Below, piece after piece: positions 56,087-64,000 of a stretch of 64,000 bases of DNA. The position numbers and the translations under genes were made by a program. The DNA is from an uncultured Pelagibacteraceae bacterium. GTDB lineage: Bacteria; Pseudomonadota; Alphaproteobacteria; Pelagibacterales; Pelagibacteraceae. The stretch is from positions 1 through 64,000 of the forward strand of contig CACIRJ010000003.1 in assembly GCA_902588975.1 (NCBI GenBank), read 5' to 3'. Every line of letters starts with the position of its first letter. Positions within the stretch are counted from its first letter, which is position 1. The notes under the pieces are model-generated. The model made no database searches. It saw nothing but the letters and a program-made list of their open reading frames with translations, and had not been told where the DNA came from.

Positions 56087-57138
56087 AAATTCTTTTTAGA
56101 TGTTAGTTCATATAATCGGCTAATGGTTCGCTTAAATGGTTTTTCCAATAACCTTGATGATGTGAGTTTATCAATATTTTGTTCTGCACTAATGGCCATA
56201 GGTATATTTTGATCATACACGATATCTAAAAAAGTAATAAATCTTTGTTGTTGATTTGAATTTAAATCATTAAACGCTGGTACATTTTCCATAACTATAA
56301 AAAAACAATTTTTTACTATTTTTATATAATCCTCTGATCCTAAATTTTTATCACATACTTCTTTAAAAGTTAATCGAACAATTCCATCATAAAAATTTTT
56401 TAAAATAAATTTTCTTCCTTTAATATTTAAAATCTTTTCTTTTAAAACCTTATCTTTAGTCATCACTCTAAATAATTTGTTTATTTTAAAATTGTTTTCT
56501 TGATTTAAAGGTGAGTAATATCTTTGAGTTTTATTATCTTTGGACTTTCTATAATCATCATCTATATTTAATTCATATTCAAATGATTGCTTTTGCATTA
56601 TTTTTATAAAAGGTTTGAATTGATCTCTTTGCAACCCATCTTTGTACAAATTTTCTATTTTTATATTAGAAGTTACAATAATTTTTAAATCTTCTTTAAA
56701 TATTTCATCAAATAATTTTCCAAGTATCATTGCATCTACTATATTTGTAACTTGAAACTCGTCAAAATATATTAATTTTGCTTTCGATTTTAATTTTTTA
56801 ACAAATTTACTTAATTTATTTTCTTCATTTTTATCTTTGGATTGGTGTACAAAATCGTGAAAGCTTAGCATAAACTCATTGAAGTGAAGTTTTAATTTTT
56901 TACCTTCAACTAAGTCGAAAAAAAAATCTAATATCATAGTTTTGCCGACACCAACGTCTCCATAAAGATAAAAGCCTTTTCTATAATTTTTTTTTGATAA
57001 AATTTTTGAGATAAATGATTTGTAGTTTAATTTATAATATTCTTCTAATGTTTTTATGAGTTTTATCTGATGAGAATTAACATCTAAATTTTTCTTTTTG
57101 CAGTAGAGTTTAAACTCTTTAACAAAACTTTTTTGCAT
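56083..57138 (-). CDS. zapE: AFG1/ZapE-like AAA ATPase
   Basis: GFYLYGDVGVGKTMILDFFFD, FNEFMLSFHDFVH, YFDEFQVTNIVDAMILGKLF. Confidence 0.92.
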   Translation of the reverse strand: MQKSFVKEFKLYCKKKNLDVNSHQIKLIKTLEEYYKLNYKSFISKILSKKNYRKGFYLYGDVGVGKTMILDFFFDLVEGKKLKLHFNEFMLSFHDFVHQSKDKNEENKLSKFVKKLKSKAKLIYFDEFQVTNIVDAMILGKLFDEIFKEDLKIIVTSNIKIENLYKDGLQRDQFKPFIKIMQKQSFEYELNIDDDYRKSKDNKTQRYYSPLNQENNFKINKLFRVMTKDKVLKEKILNIKGRKFILKNFYDGIVRLTFKEVCDKNLGSEDYIKIVKNCFFIVMENVPAFNDLNSNQQQRFITFLDIVYDQNIPMAISAEQNIDKLTSSRLLEKPFKRTISRLYELTSKKNL

Positions 57139-57569
57139 TAATTCTTTTTTGAATTAAAATCGATACCGTATTCTGATCTTGGTCCTTTTCTCAATCCAAA
57201 AGGTCCTGAGATAAAAATTGTCATTGGCCTTTTTCCTGGCTTAAGGTCTACTCTATGATATGCATTGGCTGATCTAAATCCAATATATCCAGGTTTTCTC
57301 CAGAACTTGCCTTTTTTAGTAGTTTCCCAATAACCGCCTCTCAAAATTATTGTAATATAAGGGAATAGATGATTATGAACTCCATCCCCATGATCGTCAT
57401 CCAACATTTCATGAATTAAAATATTAAATGGAAACCATTTTGGTCTATTCCTAAATAATAAATAATATCTATTCATCCATGGTTTAGCTTCATTAAATTT
57501 TGGATGAGATGGACCCCTATCTAAAACTACTTTTTTTCTTCCAATTTTTTCTAAAAATTTTAATAACAT
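57138..57569 (-). CDS. Cupin-like protein (143 aa)
   Basis: IHEMLDDDHGDGVHNHLFPYITIILRGGYWE...AYHRVDL. Confidence 0.7.
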   Translation of the reverse strand: MLLKFLEKIGRKKVVLDRGPSHPKFNEAKPWMNRYYLLFRNRPKWFPFNILIHEMLDDDHGDGVHNHLFPYITIILRGGYWETTKKGKFWRKPGYIGFRSANAYHRVDLKPGKRPMTIFISGPFGLRKGPRSEYGIDFNSKKN

Positions 57570-58837
57570 TAATTTGATCTTATAATTCCATTATTTTTAA
57601 TTAAAAAAATATTAGCATTATTAATAAATGGTCTCGATATTTTTTCGTTATTAAATTTAATTACCTTTTCAGTTTCAGAATTAGTTAAATTGATAATCAA
57701 AATTCTTCCATTATCGGTAGACAAATAAATTTTATTCTTAGCAATAACAAAACCTACTGGTATAACTTTTTCTCTTTTTTTAAAATTTGAGAAAACATCA
57801 GTTATCCTAATTATATTTCCAGTCTCTGTATCAATGACGAATAAATATCCTTCCTCAGAAATATTAAAAATATAATTTTCAGAAATCGTAGGCTTTAAAC
57901 TGGAATTTACAGTTTGTTTCCATTTTACTATGCCAGTTCTTATGTCAATTGAGAATAACTCATTTTTGTTATTTGAAAAATATATTGTTTCATTATTTAA
58001 AATCATTTCTGAATTTTTTAAACTAAATGCATTTAAGAATATTTCGTTGCTCTGAGTAGGTGTTTGCCAAACTAAACTCCCATCATTAATATTTAATGCC
58101 GTAAGATCACCTAAATTATTAAGTGAATAAACAATGTCATCTTTAATAATTACAGATAATTTTTTTTGAGATTTAATGAATGTGTTTTCTGTTTTAAAAT
58201 TCCATAGTTCATTTCCATCTACTATTGAGAAACATCTAATTACATTATCAAAATCAATAGTAACAAATTTATCATTTTTTATAGCAATATTTGAATTAAA
58301 TGGAGATAAACTGTCCTTCTTCCAGTTTAGTTCCCCATTATCTAAATTTAATGAAAAAATATTTGAAAGAGTATCAGTGGCAATAATTTTATTATCTATA
58401 TAATTAAAATATAATATCGGATTAAGTTTTCTCTCTTTCTTTGAGTAATGATTTGCTTTCCATAAAGTTTCAAATTTTTCGTTAATTCTTAATATCGTTC
58501 CTTTTTTATCAAAATAAATTAGATCATTATTTTCGATAAATAAAATATCTGTATCGATTGAATTAAACTGTTTAATCTTTGAAAATTTAAATGTTTTCTT
58601 TTTTTCAAATGTTGGCTCAAAGTTGATATGTCCATTATTATTTGTATTATTATTTATAAAACTATTATCTTTAACTAATTTAGAAAGATTTATTTGTATA
58701 TTTGGATTTAATTGTTGTTGAATTGGTTTAATTTCTTCAAATAAAATTTTAGAATTAGTTTTTTCTACAGATTTATCACTTTGACCACAACTTGATATTA
58801 AAAGTAAAAAGACGAAATATAATACTATCCTACTCAC
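57569..58837 (-). CDS. PQQ/BamB-like beta-propeller lipoprotein
   Basis: Lipobox LLISSCGQ; repeats such as DNGELNWKKDS, DGNELWNFKT, DGSLVWQTPT, TGIVKWKQTV. Confidence 0.85.
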   Translation of the reverse strand: MSRIVLYFVFLLLISSCGQSDKSVEKTNSKILFEEIKPIQQQLNPNIQINLSKLVKDNSFINNNTNNNGHINFEPTFEKKKTFKFSKIKQFNSIDTDILFIENNDLIYFDKKGTILRINEKFETLWKANHYSKKERKLNPILYFNYIDNKIIATDTLSNIFSLNLDNGELNWKKDSLSPFNSNIAIKNDKFVTIDFDNVIRCFSIVDGNELWNFKTENTFIKSQKKLSVIIKDDIVYSLNNLGDLTALNINDGSLVWQTPTQSNEIFLNAFSLKNSEMILNNETIYFSNNKNELFSIDIRTGIVKWKQTVNSSLKPTISENYIFNISEEGYLFVIDTETGNIIRITDVFSNFKKREKVIPVGFVIAKNKIYLSTDNGRILIINLTNSETEKVIKFNNEKISRPFINNANIFLIKNNGIIRSN

Positions 58838-59474
58838 TGAAACTAGATCTTAGCCTTTTTTGAGCTTTGGTTTTTATTTTAGAGTTATTATTTTCAAGAT
58901 TAACTATTTGCTCAAAAAATTCTTTTGATTTTTGCATTTGATTTTTTGATAAATAATATTCTGCCATAATATAAAGACTATGTGGTTTCCATATACTCTC
59001 TGCTTTAATTAAAGGATTAAAAATAGCTAACAATTCATTTTCATCTGAAAAATCTGAATTATATAGGCCTTTTTTAAAGATTGTTAGCTCTTTAAACTTT
59101 TTATCCAAACCAATATCATTAATTAAAATATCAAAATAATTGTTAATTTCATCTTTCGAATTTATCAAATCGTTATCTAGCAAAAAATAAAAAGCTAGAG
59201 GAGAATATGTTTTGTCTTTAGCATTAATCACCTCTTTAAGATCTGGGATCACATTATATTTATTATCAGCTTCATATCTTATTACAGCTAAGTCGTATTT
59301 ATCAGCTAATTTTTCTCTTTTGCTAGATTGATATTCTTCAAAAGAAAAGTAGCCAATTAAAGCCAAAATAATTATTACTAATATCGAAACTAAAGAATTT
59401 TTATTATTTATGAAAAAGTTTTTAATTTTTTCATTACGTGTTTGGGTATTTATTATTTCAATCTCTTCATCCAT
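58830..59474 (-). CDS. TPR-like single-TM protein (YfgM/TPR_21-like)
   Basis: N-terminal TM SLVSILVIIILALIGYFSFEEYQ; position next to the BamB-like gene. Confidence 0.7.
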   Translation of the reverse strand: MDEEIEIINTQTRNEKIKNFFINNKNSLVSILVIIILALIGYFSFEEYQSSKREKLADKYDLAVIRYEADNKYNVIPDLKEVINAKDKTYSPLAFYFLLDNDLINSKDEINNYFDILINDIGLDKKFKELTIFKKGLYNSDFSDENELLAIFNPLIKAESIWKPHSLYIMAEYYLSKNQMQKSKEFFEQIVNLENNNSKIKTKAQKRLRSSFSE

Positions 59475-62143
59475 TAAATCATGTTCCTAAGTACATATTG
59501 TAAAATTCCACCATTTTTGTAATACTCTAATTCGTTCTTAGTATCTATTCTACTTAACATTTTAATTCTCTTGATGTCTCCAGAGACATATTTGATTTCA
59601 ACATCAACTTCATCTCTAGGATCTATGCCTTTTTCTAAGTCAATAATAGAAAATAGTTCTGAGCCATCTAATTTTAGATTAGTTCTATTTATTCCATCTT
59701 TAAACTGTAATGGTAGTATACCCATTCCTATAAGATTTGATCTATGAATTCTCTCAAAACTTTCTGCAAAAACAGCCTTTACACCTAAAAGTTTGGTTCC
59801 TTTGGCCGCCCAATCTCTTGAAGAACCAGTTCCATACTCTTTACCACCAATTACAACTAAATCGGTACCTCTTTTTTTATATTCTACAACCGCATCATAT
59901 ACTGGCATTACTTTTTCCTCAGGGTACAACTTTGTAAAACCACCCTCAGTACCAGGTGCCATTTCATTTCTAATTCTTATATTTGCAAAAGTCCCTCTCA
60001 TCATAACCTCATGATTGCCTCTTCTTGCTCCATAGGAGTTATAATCTTTAGGAAGTATTTGATGTTTCATAAAATATTCTCCAGTCGGACTATCTTTTTG
60101 AATTGATCCAGCAGGTGAAATATGATCAGTGGTAATGCTATCACCTAATATTAATAGTGGTCTTGCATCCTTAATTTCTTTAAATCCTTCAGGTTTATCA
60201 GGAAGATTATCAAAAAATGGAGGTTTTTTTACGTACGTTGAATTATCTTCCCAATTATAAATATTGGTTTCCTCTGTTTTAATTTTTTGCCATTGTTCTG
60301 GTCCTTGAGAAACATTTGAGTATCTTTTTATAAACATTTCTGCATTTAATGAATTTCTCAATGTTTCTTCTATTTCTTTGTTAGATGGCCATATATCTTT
60401 TAAAAAAACATCTTTACCATCTTTATCTTTACCTAATGGATCCTTATACAAATCAAATCTCATAGTTCCTGCTATTGCATAAGCAACGACTAACGGCGGA
60501 GACGCTAAATAATTTGCTTTTATTAAAGGTGAAATTCTTCCTTCAAAGTTTCTGTTTCCAGATAAAACCGAGACAGCATAAATATTATTATTTTTTATGG
60601 AATCTGAGATATTATCGGCTAATGGACCTGAATTACCAATACAAGTTGTACATCCATAACCAACTAAATTAAAACCTAACTTATCTAAATAAATATTTAG
60701 CCCAGCTTTTTCTAGATAATCTGTAACTACTTGTGATCCAGGTGCCAAAGATGTTTTTACCCAAGGCTTAGTCATTAAACCTTTTTCAATTGCATTTTTT
60801 GCTAGTAAACCTGCTCCAATTAGTACACTTGGATTGGAAGTATTAGTACAAGAAGTGATTGCAGCAATTAATACATCGCCATCGGTTATTTTAAAATCTT
60901 CTTTTTCAACATCATAAATATTTGGCTCTTCTTTTTTTGTAATTTCTGAAAATACTTTTTTAAAATTTGATGATGCGTTAGTAAGTAGAACTTTATCCTG
61001 TGGACGTTTTGGTCCAGAAATAGTTGGTACTATAGTTGACATATCTAAAGATAGTGTGTCTGAAAATTCAACATCTAAACTTGCCCAAAGTCCTTGTTCT
61101 TGAGCATACTTTTTTACAATTTCAACATTTTGATCATCTCTTCCTGAGAATTTTAAATATTTTAAAGTTTCATCATCAATTGGGAAAAAACCACAAGTTG
61201 CACCATACTCAGGTGCCATATTTGCTATAGTAGCTCTATCTGCTAAAGTCAGATTTTTTAGTCCTTCGCCATAGAATTCAACAAACTTTCCAACAACTCC
61301 CTTGTCTCTCAACATTTTAACTACTGTTAAAACAAGATCAGTTGCTGTTGTACCTTCTGGCATTTTTGATTTCATTTCAAATCCAATAACTTCGGGAATT
61401 AACATTGAAATAGGTTGACCTAACATTCCAGCCTCAGCTTCAATTCCACCTACTCCCCAACCCAAAACAGATAAACCATTTACCATAGTTGTATGACTAT
61501 CTGTTCCAACCAAAGTGTCTGGAAATATGTATTCTTCATCTTTATATTTTTCATTCCAAACAACTTTTGAAAGGTATTCCAGATTGACTTGATGACATAT
61601 CCCAGTTCCTGGGGGAACTATTCTAAAATTATTGAATGCTTGTTGACCCCATTTAAGGAAAGAATATCTTTCTGCATTCCGATTAAATTCAATATCAACG
61701 TTTTCTTTTAAAGAATTTTTATTTGCAAATTTATCTACTTGTACAGAGTGATCAATTACCAAATCAACTGATGATAATGGATTGATAGTACTTGGATCTT
61801 TATTTTTTTCTTTTACAGCCTCTCTCATTGCTGCTAAATCTGCAACTGCAGGAATTCCAGTGTAGTCTTGAAGCAACACCCTCGCAGGCCTATATGCAAT
61901 TTCTGTGTTAGAACTTTTAGATTTTAACCAATCTTTAATAGCTTCAATTTGATTTTTATTAACCGTTATATCGTCCTCAAATCTTAACAAATTCTCAAGT
62001 AAGACCTTCAATGATTTTGGAAGCTTTGATATACCTTCTAAACCATTTTTCTCAGCCTCTTTCAGTGAGTAAAAATTATAACTTTTGCCGTTAACTGAAA
62101 TTTTAGTTAACGAATTGAACGAGTTTTTGTCTCCTGGTTTCAT
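59474..62143 (-). CDS. acnA: Aconitate hydratase
   Basis: GTDSHTTMVNGLSVLGWGVGGIEAEA, TSCTNTSNPSV, GYGCTTCIGNSGPL, GKEYGTGSSRDWAAKGT. Start placed at MKPGDKNSF (62143); the longer track ORF would overlap lysE. Confidence 0.95.
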   Translation of the reverse strand: MKPGDKNSFNSLTKISVNGKSYNFYSLKEAEKNGLEGISKLPKSLKVLLENLLRFEDDITVNKNQIEAIKDWLKSKSSNTEIAYRPARVLLQDYTGIPAVADLAAMREAVKEKNKDPSTINPLSSVDLVIDHSVQVDKFANKNSLKENVDIEFNRNAERYSFLKWGQQAFNNFRIVPPGTGICHQVNLEYLSKVVWNEKYKDEEYIFPDTLVGTDSHTTMVNGLSVLGWGVGGIEAEAGMLGQPISMLIPEVIGFEMKSKMPEGTTATDLVLTVVKMLRDKGVVGKFVEFYGEGLKNLTLADRATIANMAPEYGATCGFFPIDDETLKYLKFSGRDDQNVEIVKKYAQEQGLWASLDVEFSDTLSLDMSTIVPTISGPKRPQDKVLLTNASSNFKKVFSEITKKEEPNIYDVEKEDFKITDGDVLIAAITSCTNTSNPSVLIGAGLLAKNAIEKGLMTKPWVKTSLAPGSQVVTDYLEKAGLNIYLDKLGFNLVGYGCTTCIGNSGPLADNISDSIKNNNIYAVSVLSGNRNFEGRISPLIKANYLASPPLVVAYAIAGTMRFDLYKDPLGKDKDGKDVFLKDIWPSNKEIEETLRNSLNAEMFIKRYSNVSQGPEQWQKIKTEETNIYNWEDNSTYVKKPPFFDNLPDKPEGFKEIKDARPLLILGDSITTDHISPAGSIQKDSPTGEYFMKHQILPKDYNSYGARRGNHEVMMRGTFANIRIRNEMAPGTEGGFTKLYPEEKVMPVYDAVVEYKKRGTDLVVIGGKEYGTGSSRDWAAKGTKLLGVKAVFAESFERIHRSNLIGMGILPLQFKDGINRTNLKLDGSELFSIIDLEKGIDPRDEVDVEIKYVSGDIKRIKMLSRIDTKNELEYYKNGGILQYVLRNMI

Positions 62144-62145
62144 AT

Positions 62146-62736
62146 TTAATAATAAAATGTAGCTATGCAGCCTAATAAAAGCGCTGACATAACATAATTG
62201 AACCATTTAATAAATTTCTCATTTGTCGCGAATTTTCTCATAAATTTACCAATTAAAGTCCAAAATAAGATGCTAAATATAGCAAAAAAAAAGGCAGAAG
62301 TTAGGAGCCAGAAGGAATAAATAAAAAAGTTATCTCCAGATTCGATATAAGTTGATACTGCAATAATTGCAACGATTACTCCTTTAGGATTTAAGAATTG
62401 AAAAAGAAATGTTTCTATAAATTTTACAGGTTCAAGTTTTTCTTTTTGATTTGATGATTTAGAAAATGAAATTCTGTAAGCCAAGTAAACTAAAAATGCA
62501 GAGCCTGTAAAAACTAAAATTTTTTGAATTATTGGATATAATTTAAAAATGTTAATTAGCCCAAAATTGACTAAAGATAACATTGAAGTAAAACCAAATA
62601 TAACACCTAACATTAGAGGTATAGTTTTTTTTACTCCATGATTAAAACCTGAATGAGATGCAACAATATTATTTGGACCAGGCGAACAACTAGTAACAAA
62701 AAAAAATAAGCTTAATGATAATAATTCTGGATGCAT
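62146..62736 (-). CDS. LysE family translocator
   Basis: SCSPGPNNIVASHSGFNHGVKKTIPLMLGVIFGF, FLNPKGVI; about 6 TM. Confidence 0.9.
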   Translation of the reverse strand: MHPELLSLSLFFFVTSCSPGPNNIVASHSGFNHGVKKTIPLMLGVIFGFTSMLSLVNFGLINIFKLYPIIQKILVFTGSAFLVYLAYRISFSKSSNQKEKLEPVKFIETFLFQFLNPKGVIVAIIAVSTYIESGDNFFIYSFWLLTSAFFFAIFSILFWTLIGKFMRKFATNEKFIKWFNYVMSALLLGCIATFYY

Positions 62737-63078
62737 TTAAGCAATCGGTAATCCATTCTCTGCTTCTTGAGATGGATGAACTAAAGTTACTCTACCCTCT
62801 GCATCTATAGCTCCAAGAATTAATACTTGTGAAACAACTCCAGCAATATTTTTTTCTGCAAAATTACAAACACCGATTACTTGTTTTCCTTTAAGATTCT
62901 CTTCATTATAATAATGAGTAATTTGAGCTGAAGATTGTTTTATCCCTATCTTTTCTCCAAAATCAACTTCTACAACTAATGAAGGTTTTCTTGCTTTTTC
63001 ATTTTTTCTTACAGAAATAATTGTTCCCAATCTAATATCTACTTTATCAAAATCTTCATACGTAATTTGTTCTTTCAT
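62737..63078 (-). CDS. csaA: CsaA-type tRNA-binding-domain protein
   Basis: YEDFDKVDIRLGTIISV, KPSLVVEVDFGEKIGIKQSSAQIT, VCNF...AGVVSQVLILG. Confidence 0.93.
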   Translation of the reverse strand: MKEQITYEDFDKVDIRLGTIISVRKNEKARKPSLVVEVDFGEKIGIKQSSAQITHYYNEENLKGKQVIGVCNFAEKNIAGVVSQVLILGAIDAEGRVTLVHPSQEAENGLPIA

Positions 63079-63103
63079 AAATTTAATATATAATGATTTG
63101 TAA

Positions 63104-64000
63104 ATGAGTACAGAAAATAATCCTGATAAAATTTATAAAGATTCGATACGAATATTGACAGATTTGATTGCTTTCAAAACTATTTCTGGAAACGATAATA
63201 ATAGTCTCATTAATTATTGTGATGATATTTTAAAAAATTTAGGAGCAACTTCATTTAGAATTTTTGATGGAGATAAAAAAAGAGTTAATCTTTTTGCTTC
63301 TTTAAAATCTAAAAATGGAAATGGTAAAAAACCTATTATTCTTTCAGGTCATACAGATGTAGTCCCGGTTTCAAAAGGCTGGTCTACTGATCCATTTGTT
63401 GCAACTATAAAAAATGAGAAATTATTTGGGAGAGGTTCTTGTGATATGAAAGGTTTTATTGCATGTGCTCTAGCATATGCTCCTGTATTTAGAGAAAATA
63501 ATTTAGATAGAGACATTCACTTTTCATTTACATTCGATGAAGAAACTGCATGCATTGGTGCACCATTATTAATAAAAGAATTAAAAAAAAGAGATATTAA
63601 AGATGGAATTTGTATTATTGGTGAACCAACCAATATGAAAATCATTGATGCCCATAAAGGTATGAATGAATATACAATTCACTTTGGAGGTTTAGCTGGT
63701 CATAGTTCTAAACCAGGCCAAGGTGTTAATGCCGTTGAATATGCATCGAGGTATGTAAACAAATTACTAGAAATTAGATCAAAACTAAAAGATAGAGCTC
63801 CTAAAGATTGTATATTTAATCCACCATATTCTACATTATCAGTTGGTGGAGTTTCAGGTGGTATAGCTCATAATGTTATCGCTGATAAATGTAAAGTTGA
63901 ATGGGAAACTAGACCAGTGGTCAGAGAAGATGGAGATTTTGTAAATCAAATAATAGACGATTATGTTGATAAAGAATTATTGCCAGAAATGAAAAAAGTT
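63104..64000 (+). CDS. argE: Acetylornithine deacetylase (ArgE, M20 family), N-terminal part, runs off the window
   Basis: Own translation MSTENNPDKIYKDSIRILTDLIAFKTISGNDNNSLINYCDDIL...LSGHTDVVPVSKGWSTDPF...GRGSCDMKGFIACAL...EPTNMKIIDAHKG; not in the track because it runs off the edge. Confidence 0.88.
   Translation, partial: MSTENNPDKIYKDSIRILTDLIAFKTISGNDNNSLINYCDDILKNLGATSFRIFDGDKKRVNLFASLKSKNGNGKKPIILSGHTDVVPVSKGWSTDPFVATIKNEKLFGRGSCDMKGFIACALAYAPVFRENNLDRDIHFSFTFDEETACIGAPLLIKELKKRDIKDGICIIGEPTNMKIIDAHKGMNEYTIHFGGLAGHSSKPGQGVNAVEYASRYVNKLLEIRSKLKDRAPKDCIFNPPYSTLSVGGVSGGIAHNVIADKCKVEWETRPVVREDGDFVNQIIDDYVDKELLPEMKKV

Noticed and set aside
59474-62206. Long version of acnA starting at 62206
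   Set aside because: The first 21 residues overlap the lysE gene; MKPGDKNSF at 62143 is a better start.
1-64000. CRISPR arrays, prophage, transposases, tRNA or rRNA genes
   Set aside because: None seen on reading; no spaced direct repeats, integrase or transposase motifs, or cloverleaf-like sequences noticed. A tRNAscan/Infernal run would be needed to exclude small RNAs.

Overview
AT-rich, gene-dense bacterial chromosome segment with very short intergenic gaps. Gene content and style resemble a SAR11/Pelagibacterales-type marine alphaproteobacterium; this is inferred from content and no database was searched. The window is dominated by one-carbon, methylated-N and methylated-S metabolism and osmolyte transport. 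In order it contains: (1) a minus-strand operon with ergothioneine genes egtB/egtD, a methyltransferase, a Rieske oxygenase, an APS-kinase-like P-loop protein, a nucleotidyltransferase, an ECHDC3-like crotonase and an SBP56/methanethiol-oxidase-type protein (runs off the left edge); (2) a MetF-like + GcvT-like demethylase pair; (3) an uncharacterised operon of an M19 dipeptidase, 550-aa and 202-aa unknown proteins and a small CxxC protein; (4) purEK, a SRAP protein and a BT1-like transporter; (5) heterotetrameric sarcosine-oxidase-type soxBDAG and fhs; (6) a sugar-type ABC transporter with a GH63-like hydrolase and an Fe-ADH; (7) gpsA and proXVW with a tandem permease; (8) the most unusual locus (37.6-54.2 kb): a tandem-DUF1989-like + GcvT fusion, a small possible wHTH protein, a DAO-type FAD oxidoreductase, and two separate glutamine-synthetase-like + GlxBCD/MgsABC-like modules flanking an Amt ammonium transporter, ending in a diaminopropionate ammonia-lyase-like enzyme; (9) photolyase, YjbQ, AFG1/ZapE, cupin, BamB-like, YfgM-like, aconitase, LysE, CsaA and a partial ArgE. 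I saw no rRNA, tRNA, CRISPR or mobile element. Top candidates for follow-up are the DUF1989-GcvT/DAO/dual GS-Glx nitrogen-salvage island, the dipeptidase/550-aa operon, and the hairpins placed between binding-protein and permease/ATPase genes.
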